Positions 23,508-31,964 of a DNA stretch of 45,312 nt are shown here, piece by piece. Below the pieces are notes generated by a model. That model did no database searches and was not told the origin of the DNA. It saw only the letters and a program-made list of their open reading frames with translations. The position numbers were made by a program, and so were the translations under genes. Position 1 is the first letter of the stretch, and the number at the start of each line of letters is the position of its first letter. Where the stretch lies: positions 1 through 45,312 of the forward strand of contig NZ_JAPFPY010000039.1 of the NCBI RefSeq assembly GCF_026240945.1, given 5' to 3'. The DNA comes from Mycolicibacterium sp. J2 (lineage in GTDB: Bacteria; Actinomycetota; Actinomycetes; Mycobacteriales; Mycobacteriaceae).

Positions 23508-25256
23508 TCATTCCACGGCGAGGGGCACACTCCAGACCACTTCGGTGCCACCGCCCGGGCGATCTGCGACGGTGAACCGGCCCTGCACTGATTCGGCGCG
23601 CCTGGCGAGATTGCGCAGCCCGCTGCTCCGCCGGTTGTCCGGCGGTATGCCCTTGCCGTTGTCGGAGACCACGATGGACAATTCGTCGGCGACGGTGATG
23701 CTCGCGCTGATCTCGGCGGCGCCGGAGTGGCGAATGGCGTTGCTCAGCGCCTCGGTGAGAACGGCTTCGGCATGGTCGGCGAGTTCGGCCGTAACCACAC
23801 TCAGCGGACCGCTCACGTTCAGCGATGCAGTGACGTCGGTGTTTTCGGTCAGGGTTTCGAACAGGTCGTGGATTCGCGAAGGAAAGCCGGCGTGAGCGGC
23901 CGACGACCTCTGCAGATGGAAGATAGTAGTCCGGATATCGGTGATCACGGCTTGCAGTTCGTCGACCGAACGGGAGAGCCGATGCGCCAACTGGGGGTTT
24001 CGCATCCGCGCAATAACCCCTTGCAGGTCCATCCCCACCGCAAAGACACGTTGAATCACCTGGTCGTGCAGATCATGGGCGATGCGTTCCCGGTCGGAAA
24101 GCAGGTCAAGTTCCGCAGCATCGCGCCGGGCCCTCGCAATCGTGAGCGCGATCGCCGCGTGGCCGGCGAAGTCACGCACCAGATCCAAATACGATGTGTC
24201 GAAAGGTGGCGCACAGCCGTTGCGCGCCAACGCGATTACGCCCAAGGTCTGTCGCTCGGCACACAACGGTGCGACGATCGCCGGCCGTTCACCGGCATCG
24301 GTGAAGGCCTCGATCGGCCGGCGGAACGTCTCGGTGATCACCGGCTCGCCAGAACGGAACACCTCGCCGGTGGTGGACCCGGCGACTGGGATGCGCTGGC
24401 CCAGCACGTCATCGGCGTGGCTACCCACGGCTGCCGATACCACCAAGGTCTGCACCTCGTCTTCGGCGGCATCCGGGTCATCGGGCACCAGCACAATGGC
24501 CTGCTCCGCGCCGGTGAGCTCAAGCGCACGCTCAGCGATGAGACGCAGCGGCAGCTTGGGATGGTCGTCGGAGAGTACCGCGGCGGTGATCTCACGACTG
24601 GCATCCGTCCATGACGCGGCGACCCGCATCTGGTTGAACAGTCGGGCATTGTCGATCGCGACCGCTGCCACCGACGCCAGCGCGCGGGCAGTCAACTCGT
24701 CGGCGGCGGTGAAGCGGTGCCCAGTCCGGTCATCGGCCACGTACAGGCTGCCGTACGGTTCGCCCCGGATACGGATCGGCATGCCGAGGAAAGACCGCAT
24801 CGGCGGATGTCCCTCCGGAAAGCCTGCCGATGCTGGATGTTCGGTGAGGTCCGGCAGATTCAGCAGGTCCGTCCGCTCCCGCAGAGCCCCCAGTATTCCC
24901 TTACCGACCGGCAGATGACCGATGTACTGGACGGTGCGCGGGTCCATGCCCTCATACACAAACGAGGTCAGCAAATCATCGGCGCCCCAGACGCCGATCG
25001 CGCCATAGCGCGCACCGGTGAGGGTGAGCGCGGCCCGGATAATCCGATACAGCATCGGATCCAACTCCAGGTCGGAGCTGATCTCGATGGCCAGTTGGAG
25101 CAGCAGTCCCATTTGATCGCGGTCGGCCGCCAACTCGTCGAGCTGATCGTGGATGCGCCGCAACTCGTCCGGCCGCCGCGCGAAAGCCGAACTCGGTCTG
25201 TTGTCCTCCGTCATCCGATCCCCCGGGCTGGATTGCTCCTCATGCGAGTCTGCCAT
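23508..25256 (-). CDS. devS: DevS/DosT-type heme-GAF sensor histidine kinase
   Basis: The 582-residue kinase has two GAF domains, DHp and HATPase. GAF-A keeps the proximal heme ligand region GFPEGHPPMRSFLGMP (His150) and the distal Tyr172 in GSLYVADD. The 22-residue spacing and near-identical numbering equal His149/Tyr171 of M. tuberculosis DosS, so O2/NO/CO sensing is expected. The phospho-acceptor is His397 in IAHDLHDQVIQRVFAVG. ATP motifs are EALSNAIRHSG, DNGKGIPP and SGLRNLARRAE. Its natural partner is a DosR protein; the only one in the window is the truncated receiver at 11057. No clear DosR box precedes it. An inner ATG at 25214 with GGGGGA upstream is an alternative start; the first codon here is ATG 25256. 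Confidence 0.93.
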   Translation of the reverse strand: MADSHEEQSSPGDRMTEDNRPSSAFARRPDELRRIHDQLDELAADRDQMGLLLQLAIEISSDLELDPMLYRIIRAALTLTGARYGAIGVWGADDLLTSFVYEGMDPRTVQYIGHLPVGKGILGALRERTDLLNLPDLTEHPASAGFPEGHPPMRSFLGMPIRIRGEPYGSLYVADDRTGHRFTAADELTARALASVAAVAIDNARLFNQMRVAASWTDASREITAAVLSDDHPKLPLRLIAERALELTGAEQAIVLVPDDPDAAEDEVQTLVVSAAVGSHADDVLGQRIPVAGSTTGEVFRSGEPVITETFRRPIEAFTDAGERPAIVAPLCAERQTLGVIALARNGCAPPFDTSYLDLVRDFAGHAAIALTIARARRDAAELDLLSDRERIAHDLHDQVIQRVFAVGMDLQGVIARMRNPQLAHRLSRSVDELQAVITDIRTTIFHLQRSSAAHAGFPSRIHDLFETLTENTDVTASLNVSGPLSVVTAELADHAEAVLTEALSNAIRHSGAAEISASITVADELSIVVSDNGKGIPPDNRRSSGLRNLARRAESVQGRFTVADRPGGGTEVVWSVPLAVE

Positions 25257-25358
25257 CAATTCAGCCAGAGGAAAACAGTCACGGCCGTCAATATTTCGGA
25301 AGATACGCAGGTCAGGGTGGGGTGACGGGCCAATCGTGGGTGTCCTTGGTAATGGCGT

Positions 25359-25628
25359 TCACGATGACGGTCCGGTGTCGTGAGCCGGCAGTACGCCGAT
25401 CTGGACGGCGAAGGGCACGTTGGCCATCACGCGGTCGAGCAGGTCGCTGCACGCAGTGCCGTCGTCACGCAGTTGCCGGTAGCCGCGATGCAGCAAGAAC
25501 GCCTCGAGCCGGCGGTCGATGGGCCAATGTGCGTAGACGTCGCCGGTGAACTCCGACCGAAGAAACTGCCAGGCCACGTTGTCGAGCTGGCTCCGGGTCA
25601 GGCAGGGGCGGGTGGTCATGGAACCCAT
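25359..25628 (-). CDS. Small conserved mycobacterial protein, unknown function
   Basis: The product has 89 residues from ATG 25628, six bases after AAAGGAG. The core (LTRSQLDNVAWQFLRSEFTG, DVYAHWPIDRRLEAFLLHRG, then two short helices ending LLDRVMANVPFA) looks like a compact helical domain. I do not recognise a named family. It lies 102 bases upstream of the kinase on the same strand and could be co-transcribed with it. A weak DosR-like site is about 57 bases upstream of its start. Confidence 0.75.
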   Translation of the reverse strand: MGSMTTRPCLTRSQLDNVAWQFLRSEFTGDVYAHWPIDRRLEAFLLHRGYRQLRDDGTACSDLLDRVMANVPFAVQIGVLPAHDTGPSS

Positions 25629-25684
25629 CGTCACTCCTTTCGGAATGTGCTGACCCCATGGTGTTCCGGCCCGGCGATCAGCGC

Positions 25685-25704
25685 CTAGAGGCCAAGGTCA
25701 CCAA
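25685..25704. promoter_or_regulatory. Weak DosR-like site upstream of small conserved protein
   Basis: Core GAGGCCAAGGTCAC (25688-25701) matches only 9 of 14. It is listed because it sits next to a good box and is well placed for the minus-strand gene. Confidence 0.3.
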
Positions 25705-25711
25705 TGCATCA

Positions 25712-25731
25712 AAAGGGTCTTTAGTCCTTCG
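25712..25731. promoter_or_regulatory. DosR box upstream of Ddn-like gene
   Basis: Core GGGTCTTTAGTCCT (25715-25728) matches 12 of 14. It is 56 bases upstream of ATG 25787 and would drive the plus-strand run from 25787. Confidence 0.75.
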
Positions 25732-25786
25732 CGTCGGATGCCCTTTACCCCTGCTCTTGGGCAACACGTTCGACAACCATCGAGAC

Positions 25787-26218
25787 ATGCCGAACAACAG
25801 GACTCAGCCGGCCCATGTCACGCTGCGCAGGTTCAACAAACATCTGCTCAATCCGCTGATGCTGACACTGGCGGGCCGCAAACATTGGTACGCCTCGGTG
25901 ATCGAGCACGTCGGACGCAACACCGGCACGGTTCATCGGACCCCGGTCGTGGCGATCCCCACCCCGACCGGTCTGCTCATCCCGCTGCCCTACGGCGCCG
26001 ACACGGACTGGCTGCGCAACGCCCGTACCGCAGGGACCGCCACCGTCACCGTCGGCGGCGAACGCTACGAGGTGGTCAACCCACGCGTCATCGACAGTGC
26101 CGAAGCCACACCAGCGCTGCCTGCCCGACGCCGGCAGATGTTCGCACGATTCGGGATCGAGCAGTTCGCCGAGTTCGACCGCACCATCCAACCGAAGGAG
26201 GCCGGACATGACCGGTAA
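25787..26218 (+). CDS. Ddn-like (F420-dependent nitroreductase fold) protein
   Basis: The product has 143 residues from ATG 25787. It follows the split-barrel pattern of the deazaflavin-dependent nitroreductase family: an N-terminal helix (LRRFNKHLLNPLMLTLAGRK), VIEHVGRNTGTVHRTPVVAI, then LIPLPYGADTDWLRNARTAG and a final VGGERYEVVNPRVI. The GRxTG..RxTPV element and the YGxxxDWxxN element are typical of F420H2 binding in this family (family knowledge). It could reduce quinones or nitro compounds using F420H2. The start of the next gene lies inside its 3' end (11-base overlap). Confidence 0.82.
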   Translation: MPNNRTQPAHVTLRRFNKHLLNPLMLTLAGRKHWYASVIEHVGRNTGTVHRTPVVAIPTPTGLLIPLPYGADTDWLRNARTAGTATVTVGGERYEVVNPRVIDSAEATPALPARRRQMFARFGIEQFAEFDRTIQPKEAGHDR

Positions 26219-27326
26219 CGCCCTGCACACCCTCACCGCCGCACGTGGCCCGTTCGTCTCGCTACTCATCGACGACAGCCACGAAACACCCGACGCACAA
26301 CAACGGACACATGCCCGCTGGACGGTCATCTCGAGGGAACTGGAGGACAACGGGGTGTCCGCAGAGGTGATCGCCGCTGTGCAAGGCGCCTTGGTGCGCA
26401 GCACCCCCGCGGTGGGCCGAAAGGGCCGCATGGTCATCGCCGGGCCCGACGGTGTGCTGCTCGACGAGCAGCTCCCCACGGTGCCGACCGCCACGTCGCT
26501 GCGGGTGGGCGAGTACCCCTATCTGCTACCCGTGTTGGCGCATTCGGCAGCCCATCGGCCCTACGTGTTCGTGTCCGTGGATCATCTCGGCGCCGACCTC
26601 GCGGTGCACGAGCACCACCGAGTCCACACCGAAACCGTTGCGGGTCCGGGCTTTCCAGTACACAAACCGGCGGCCGCGGGCTGGCACGGATACGGCGATG
26701 TGGAACACTCCGCCGAGGAGGCGGTGCGGATGAACATCCGTTTGGTCGCTGAACACGTCACCGCCGCCGTGGATGACTGCTGCGCCGCCGTCGTCTTCGT
26801 CTGCGGTGAAGTCCGGGCCCGAACCGAGCTGATCTCGGCGCTGCCGGCCCGGATCGGCATGCTGGCCGTCCCCCTTCCGGGCGGTGCACAGGGACACCGC
26901 ACCACCGAACGGGAGGTCGCCGAACAGGTGGCCGCGGAACTCGGACGGCTAGACCACGATCGAGCCGCCGACGCAGTGGCTCGATACGAGGCCGCACACC
27001 GGTCAGGCTTGGCGGTCCAGGGTTTGCCGCAGGTGTGCGCAGCGTTGTCGGACGGTGCCGTGGAGACACTGATCGTCGGAACTCTCGGCACCGCGACGGT
27101 AGTCACCGGACGAAACCGCACGATGGTCGCGACCGATGCCGATTCGCTCTCCGAGTTCGGCGAAGCACCCGAAGGGGTAGCGCCGGCCGATGAGGCCCTG
27201 CCCTTCCTGGCTGTGTCCTCGGGCGCATCGGTGGTGCAGGTTCAGGACGGACCGTCGCTCACCGACGGGGTGGCGGCGCTGTTGCGCTATCCAAGGGTCA
27301 ACCCTTCGAGGGTCCAAGGACCCTAG
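26208..27326 (+). CDS. Rv2629-like protein (bacterial archaeo-eukaryotic release factor fold)
   Basis: The product has 372 residues from ATG 26208, which follows GAAGGAG within the upstream gene. Length and motifs fit Rv2629, a dormancy-regulon gene: ARGPFVSLLIDDSHETPDAQ, YLLPVLAHSAAHRPYVFVSV, SAEEAVRMNIRLVAEHV and VVFVCGEVRARTELISALPA. The family (baeRF) shares the fold of eRF1/aRF1 and is thought to act on stalled ribosomes (family knowledge). A short GGAQGHRTTEREVAE stretch lies where related proteins have a Gly-rich loop. The last codons (PSRVQGP-stop) are themselves a DosR box for the next gene. Confidence 0.87.
   Translation: MTGNALHTLTAARGPFVSLLIDDSHETPDAQQRTHARWTVISRELEDNGVSAEVIAAVQGALVRSTPAVGRKGRMVIAGPDGVLLDEQLPTVPTATSLRVGEYPYLLPVLAHSAAHRPYVFVSVDHLGADLAVHEHHRVHTETVAGPGFPVHKPAAAGWHGYGDVEHSAEEAVRMNIRLVAEHVTAAVDDCCAAVVFVCGEVRARTELISALPARIGMLAVPLPGGAQGHRTTEREVAEQVAAELGRLDHDRAADAVARYEAAHRSGLAVQGLPQVCAALSDGAVETLIVGTLGTATVVTGRNRTMVATDADSLSEFGEAPEGVAPADEALPFLAVSSGASVVQVQDGPSLTDGVAALLRYPRVNPSRVQGP
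27307..27326. promoter_or_regulatory. DosR box inside the 3' end of the Rv2629-like gene
   Basis: Core GGGTCCAAGGACCC (27310-27323) matches 10 of 14 and its outer arms GGGTCC/GGACCC are a perfect inverted repeat. It includes the stop codon of the upstream gene and lies 66 bases before ATG 27392. Confidence 0.6.
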
Positions 27327-27391
27327 AGGGGCGCCTCGCCGACGACCCAGAATCAGGGAACAACCAGACACTCTCACACGAGGAACGGCAG

Positions 27392-27868
27392 ATGAGTAAC
27401 TCGCGACTGGCAGGCGCTCCTGTCACCGGCCCAGATACCTCTGACATGGAGGATCAGCTGCAACCCCAGGACACGCTGGTGGATCGCGGCGTCACCGACG
27501 CGCTCGACGAGGGCTTCTCGCCGGCGGAACAGCCGCTGAGAACGGACGCTCTCATTCCGTCAGGCGATGTGGATCGTCTTCTTGCGCAGGAGGAGCCCGA
27601 TCCGGCAGCACGTATCAACGTTGCGTTGGACGAGGCCGAACTGCGCCGATCCGATGCCGCCGAGCGGGAGGCCGAATTTCCTCGGCACGAAGAGGTCGGA
27701 CGCGACCGTGCCGGACGTCTCGTCGCCCCCGACTGCGGGTTCGGTGAGGACACCGAAGCGGAGCTGATCGCGACTGACGTGGGTATCTGTGGTGGAGCGG
27801 CGTCTGCGGAGGAAGCCGCTGTGCACGTCATCGCGGACGACGACGAAGGTCCTGTGACCGACGAATGA
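27392..27868 (+). CDS. DUF5709-type acidic protein
   Basis: The product has 158 residues from ATG 27392. It is very acidic and probably largely disordered. The N-terminal part has the DUF5709 pattern DTLVDRGVTDALDEGFSPAE followed by an Arg/Leu segment, then RLLAQEEPDPAARINVALDE. The C-terminal half repeats acidic blocks and holds two cysteines (DCGFG, ICGG). The function is unknown. It follows a DosR box embedded in the preceding gene and precedes an alpha/beta hydrolase gene by 36 bases. Confidence 0.8.
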   Translation: MSNSRLAGAPVTGPDTSDMEDQLQPQDTLVDRGVTDALDEGFSPAEQPLRTDALIPSGDVDRLLAQEEPDPAARINVALDEAELRRSDAAEREAEFPRHEEVGRDRAGRLVAPDCGFGEDTEAELIATDVGICGGAASAEEAAVHVIADDDEGPVTDE

Positions 27869-27904
27869 CCCCGGTTGGGCCGGGCTTTACCAAGGAGCAC
27901 TCAC

Positions 27905-28627
27905 ATGCTGCAGTCCCACGCTGTCACAACCGAACCGGAGCGGGTGCCAACCACCACCGCCGACCTCAACGGTCTGCTGACCATTCCAGAACATCCCTGC
28001 GGCGCAATCGTGTTCGCGCATGGCAGTGGTAGCAGTCGGCACAGTGTGCGCAACCAGTACGTGGCAGGAGTGCTGAACGACGCAGGGTTCGCAACGCTGC
28101 TGTTCGACCTGCTCACCCCAACCGAGGAAGCCGACCGTGCCAATATCTTCGATATTGCTCTGTTGGCGCACCGGCTCGTCGACGCCACCGGCTGGCTCAC
28201 GGGCCAACCCGGTACCGCCGGATTACCCATCGGGTTCTTCGGCGCCAGTACGGGAGCCGGTGCGGCGCTCGCCGCGGCCTCCGACGAGCGGATCGATATC
28301 GCGGCAGTGGTGTCCCGCGGAGGTCGTCCCGATCTGGCAGGCCCGCGATTGGCCGATGTCACTGCACCGACCTTGCTGATCGTCGGAGGACGCGACGAGA
28401 TTGTGCTGGAGCTCAACCGCCGCGCTCAGGCAGCGATGACCGCCGAATGCCGCATCGCTGTCATCGACGGCGCCACACACCTTTTCGAGGAGCCAGGCAC
28501 CCTGGAGCGGGCAGCGCTGTTGGCACGAGACTGGTTCATCCGGCACCTGGTCGACCGGACTCGGGACCAAAGACACTCGAAGACAGGGATATATGACCGT
28601 ATCCATCGGTGGCCCGAATTGATGTGA
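27905..28627 (+). CDS. Alpha/beta hydrolase (dienelactone hydrolase-like)
   Basis: The product has 240 residues from ATG 27905, eight bases after AAGGAG. GAIVFAHGSGSSRHSVRN carries the oxyanion region. IGFFGASTGAGAAL is the nucleophile elbow with Ser in GASTG. An acid in VGGRDEIV and His in GATHLFEEPG complete a probable catalytic triad. Substrates of this group are varied, and a phosphoribosyltransferase-linked member is known in dormancy regulons. The normal fold ends near ARDWFIRHL; the last 24 residues translate through a DosR box and may be a late extension. Confidence 0.85.
   Translation: MLQSHAVTTEPERVPTTTADLNGLLTIPEHPCGAIVFAHGSGSSRHSVRNQYVAGVLNDAGFATLLFDLLTPTEEADRANIFDIALLAHRLVDATGWLTGQPGTAGLPIGFFGASTGAGAALAAASDERIDIAAVVSRGGRPDLAGPRLADVTAPTLLIVGGRDEIVLELNRRAQAAMTAECRIAVIDGATHLFEEPGTLERAALLARDWFIRHLVDRTRDQRHSKTGIYDRIHRWPELM
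28560..28579. promoter_or_regulatory. DosR box inside the 3' end of the hydrolase gene
   Basis: Core GGGACCAAAGACAC (28563-28576) matches 11 of 14. It lies within the hydrolase coding region, 80 bases upstream of ATG 28659, and would serve the small gene downstream. Confidence 0.6.
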
Positions 28628-28658
28628 TTGAGGAGACGCACGGACCGAGGAGCTACCG

Positions 28659-28919
28659 ATGAGAACTCTCAACCCTTTGAACCGGCGCAAGAGCACTGCC
28701 TCGGCCGCAAAGTACATTCTCACCGATCGCCTGCACCGGGAACGTTGTGTCTGTGTGTCGGCCGATGAGCTCGACACGACGGTAGCGCACTGGCTGGCAC
28801 AACTCGGTGTGCACAGCGGGATAGCCGCGGACTTCGCTCGCACCGTGTGTGACGGCAACTGGGCCGTAGCGCACGCCCTGGCCGATGCCCTGTCCATCGA
28901 TGTCGCCGTGGCGGCTTGA
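28659..28919 (+). CDS. Small conserved protein, unknown function
   Basis: The 86-residue product starts at ATG 28659 after GAGGAG. It has a basic N-terminus (MRTLNPLNRRKSTASAAKY), then a mainly helical body with three cysteines (RCVCVS, TVCDG) and HALADALSIDVAVAA at the end. I do not recognise the family. The clear ribosome-binding site, the DosR box upstream and a normal codon pattern support a real gene. It is convergent with pfkB, 57 bases away. Confidence 0.65.
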   Translation: MRTLNPLNRRKSTASAAKYILTDRLHRERCVCVSADELDTTVAHWLAQLGVHSGIAADFARTVCDGNWAVAHALADALSIDVAVAA

Positions 28920-28976
28920 TGATCCGCAGCACCGGCGCGGTGGTGGTCTGACTGGACGTCGTGATGGCAACAGCGC

Positions 28977-29909
28977 TCAGCGCCCCACTGTCACGTCGAA
29001 ACCGTCGAAGAGGCAGTCGACCTCGGCCCGGCTGAACGCCGAGGTACCCGGCGTCCCCAGTTTCGCCGTCGCTGCCGCGATTCCGTAGCGCACCGCCGTA
29101 GGAAGCGGCCATCCCCGGGCCAGCCCGACGACCACACCCGCGACCAAGGCATCCCCGGCACCCACCCCGCTGACCGCGGTCACCGGCATGGCGGACAGCC
29201 GCGAACTTTCTCGCGCCGTCACCACAAGCACGCCCTCCGCGCCGAGCGACACCACAACCACTTCGGCCCTACCCGCATCGATGAGTCCGCGCGCCGCGGC
29301 CACCTGCTCGGTTTCGCAGTCAAGCGGACGACCGACACATTCGCGCAGTTCCCGCACGCTCGGTTTCAGCAAGAACACGCCCGAGGTGAGCTGTGTCAAA
29401 CCGCCACCGGACGTATCGACGACCAGGCGGGCATTGCGCCCGCGACAGATGTCGGCCACCCGCTGATAGAAGTCGGGCGCAACGCCGGGCGGCAGGCTGC
29501 CGCTGGCGACGACGAAGTCGGCCGGCGCCGCGGCGTCCGCCAGCAGGTCGAGGCACCGCCGTTGTTCCCCGGCTGTCAGAACGGGCCCGGGTAGTACGAA
29601 ACGGTACTGCTGCCCGGTTGCACCCTCGTTCACGGTGAGGCTCTGCCTGGTGATCCCCTGCACGGCGACGGGCACATTGGGCACGGATGCCGCGTCGATC
29701 AGTTCCACGACGTGTTTCCCCGTCGGACCACCCACGGTCAGCACCGCAAGGACGTCGGCGCCCATCGCGTGAGCGAACCGGGCCACATTGACGCCACCGC
29801 CACCGGCATCGTATCGCTCTGCGCGGCAACGGATCTTGTCGGTGGGCTGGACACGATCGGCTTCGACGGTGACATCGAGTGCAGGATTCATCGTCAGGGT
29901 GAGGATCAC
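28977..29909 (-). CDS. pfkB: 6-phosphofructokinase PfkB
   Basis: The product has 310 residues from GTG 29909 (MILTLTMNPALD). It has the PfkB sugar-kinase signatures: GGGGVNVARFAHAMGADVLA near the N-terminus and the C-terminal AVSGVGAGDALVAGVV with the catalytic Asp in GAGDA. VLPGP and SGSLPPGV are also present. It would phosphorylate fructose-6-phosphate using ATP. The M. tuberculosis counterpart Rv2029c is a DosR-regulon gene next to Rv2030c, the same arrangement as here. Its start is nine bases after the stop of the upstream gene, so it is the last gene of a three-gene operon. Confidence 0.93.
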   Translation of the reverse strand: MILTLTMNPALDVTVEADRVQPTDKIRCRAERYDAGGGGVNVARFAHAMGADVLAVLTVGGPTGKHVVELIDAASVPNVPVAVQGITRQSLTVNEGATGQQYRFVLPGPVLTAGEQRRCLDLLADAAAPADFVVASGSLPPGVAPDFYQRVADICRGRNARLVVDTSGGGLTQLTSGVFLLKPSVRELRECVGRPLDCETEQVAAARGLIDAGRAEVVVVSLGAEGVLVVTARESSRLSAMPVTAVSGVGAGDALVAGVVVGLARGWPLPTAVRYGIAAATAKLGTPGTSAFSRAEVDCLFDGFDVTVGR

Positions 29910-29918
29910 CGGTATCCC

Positions 29919-31964
29919 TCAGAGGCCGGTGGGATAGGTTTCCGGTGTCTCCCCGGCAACCCACGTGCTCGTGGGCTCAAGGGGCTCCAACGCGGTGGTC
30001 CGATCGACGTGGATCATCGCGTCGAATTGGTCACCGGGCCGCACGTGATAGTAGTGACTCTGCCGCTCGGCCGCGGGCAGGTAGATGACGCCGATCGCCC
30101 GTCCCAGACGGACGGTGTCCAGCGGCCCGGCGGCGTCGCGACTGATCAGTGGCGACACCAGGAACTCGGGCCGGTCGACCTCATGCATGAGTTCTTCCAC
30201 ACTGCCGTTGAGGGCCGGCCGGACCGTCTTGCGTTCGGCGACCCCGCCCCACTCGCTGGCGGCGGTCACCGTGCCGCTGTACGTGGTGAAGCCGATCAGT
30301 CGCGATTTCTCGCCATAACCTTCCCGCACCAGTTGACCTAGCGTCAGCTGACCGTCCGCACCGACTTCGGTCGCCCTGGCGTCCCCCACGTGCGAGTTGT
30401 GCGCCCACACCACGATCCCGACGGGTTCGTCGTGATCGTGTCGATGCAGATGCGCACGCAACGTCTTGAGGGTCTGGAACATGTGTTGGTCGCGCAAGTT
30501 CCACGACGTGACGCGGCTGCCGAACATGGCCCGGTAGTACACCTCGGCATTGCGGACGGTCTGCGCGTTCTGCTGCGCGTAGAACAGCGCGTCCTCGGCC
30601 AACAGCCCGTCTCGATGCGCGTACTGAAGTGCAGTGCGTTGCAGCTCGACCAACTGCTCGACCACCTGCCGCTCACAGGACATACCGGCGCCGAACGCAG
30701 CGGCGAAACCGTAGGCCTGTCCGTCGTCGCCGGAGGTGCGATCGAAACAGGCGTATCGGTCCCTGGCCCGTTGCGCCGCATCGGGATCCACATTCTCCAG
30801 ATAGTTGATCACCTCCTCCATCGAGCGGTGCAGACTGTAAAGGTCGAGTCCGTAGAAACCGGTCTCGCGGCGGCCCTGCGCCCGACTCTCGGTGTTGTGC
30901 AGACGAAGCCATCCGACGAAGTCGCGCACCACCGTGTTGCGCCACATCCAGGCGGGGAAGCGTTCGAACCCGCTCAAGGCCTCGTCTGCAGAGGCATCAC
31001 CCCCGTAGCCTCGGACGTACCGATTCACCCGATACGCGTCGGGCCAGTCGGCTTCGACGGCCACTCCACAAAAGCCCTTTTCCTGGATCAGCCATTTGGT
31101 GATCTCCGCCCTCGCCTCGTAGAACTCGCGGGTGCCGTGTGAACCTTCACCGATCAGGACAACCCTTGCGTCGCCGATGGTTTCCTCGAGTGCCTCGATC
31201 GGAGGCATACCCGAAGGTGCATCGACAGCGCAGCGGGCGATGACCTCTGCCGGTGTTTCGGCGATCCGAATCGTGGCGGTGGCAAGCCCCACGGTCGGAG
31301 TGGCAAGAAGCTCGCGCACCTCGTCATCGGTGACCTGTTCGAAGTCCCAGAACGACTCTCCCACTGCAAGGAACGGCGTGGGCATCGACGCGCAGACCAG
31401 ATCGTCCACCAACGCCGCGAACTCGCGGCATGTCGACTCGGGAGCCGCGGGAACCGCGACGACGAGCTCGGCTGGATCCATCTCGCGCAACGCCTCGACG
31501 GCGGCCAGCATACTGGCCCCGGTCGCCAGACCGTCGTCGACCAGGATCACCGTCTTACCTGCCAATTCCACCGGTGGACGGTCGGCCCGGTAAGCGCTGA
31601 CACGCCGCGCGAGTTCGCGGCCCTCCCGTTCCGCGGCATCACGCAATTGCTGGGGGGTGACCCGAAGTGCCCGGACGACGTCGTCGTTGACCACCACCCG
31701 ACCACCGGTGGCCAGCGCACCCATCGCGAACTCGTTGTGCCCGGGCGCACCCAACTTCCGCACGATGAACGTGTCCAGCGGAGCACCCAGTGCGGCGGCG
31801 ACTTCCCATGCCACCGGCACACCGCCACGGGCCAAACCGAGCACGACGACGCCCTCCTTGCCGCGGTAGCCGGCCAGCAGACCTGCCAGAACTCGACCGG
31901 CCTCGCGGCGATCCCGAAACATTCGCCTGGGCTGATGTCCGCCCAGAGCTCGCGCGATGGTCAT
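29919..31964 (-). CDS. Phosphoribosyltransferase/erythromycin esterase-like fusion (Rv2030c-like)
   Basis: The 681-residue fusion begins with a type I phosphoribosyltransferase domain (MFRDRREAGRVLAGLL; LARGGVPVAWEVA; PRPP-binding loop VILVDDGLATGASM, about 134-147). The larger C-terminal part is an erythromycin-esterase-like domain: VVLIGEGSHGTREFYEARAE, VAVEADWPDAYRVNRYVRG, TGFYGLDLYSLHRSMEEV and WAHNSHVGDARATE. The His and Glu residues expected in EreA-type hydrolases are retained. The physiological substrate is unknown; resistance is not implied. The start overlaps the stop of the upstream hibernation-factor gene by ATGA. Confidence 0.92.
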   Translation of the reverse strand: MTIARALGGHQPRRMFRDRREAGRVLAGLLAGYRGKEGVVVLGLARGGVPVAWEVAAALGAPLDTFIVRKLGAPGHNEFAMGALATGGRVVVNDDVVRALRVTPQQLRDAAEREGRELARRVSAYRADRPPVELAGKTVILVDDGLATGASMLAAVEALREMDPAELVVAVPAAPESTCREFAALVDDLVCASMPTPFLAVGESFWDFEQVTDDEVRELLATPTVGLATATIRIAETPAEVIARCAVDAPSGMPPIEALEETIGDARVVLIGEGSHGTREFYEARAEITKWLIQEKGFCGVAVEADWPDAYRVNRYVRGYGGDASADEALSGFERFPAWMWRNTVVRDFVGWLRLHNTESRAQGRRETGFYGLDLYSLHRSMEEVINYLENVDPDAAQRARDRYACFDRTSGDDGQAYGFAAAFGAGMSCERQVVEQLVELQRTALQYAHRDGLLAEDALFYAQQNAQTVRNAEVYYRAMFGSRVTSWNLRDQHMFQTLKTLRAHLHRHDHDEPVGIVVWAHNSHVGDARATEVGADGQLTLGQLVREGYGEKSRLIGFTTYSGTVTAASEWGGVAERKTVRPALNGSVEELMHEVDRPEFLVSPLISRDAAGPLDTVRLGRAIGVIYLPAAERQSHYYHVRPGDQFDAMIHVDRTTALEPLEPTSTWVAGETPETYPTGL

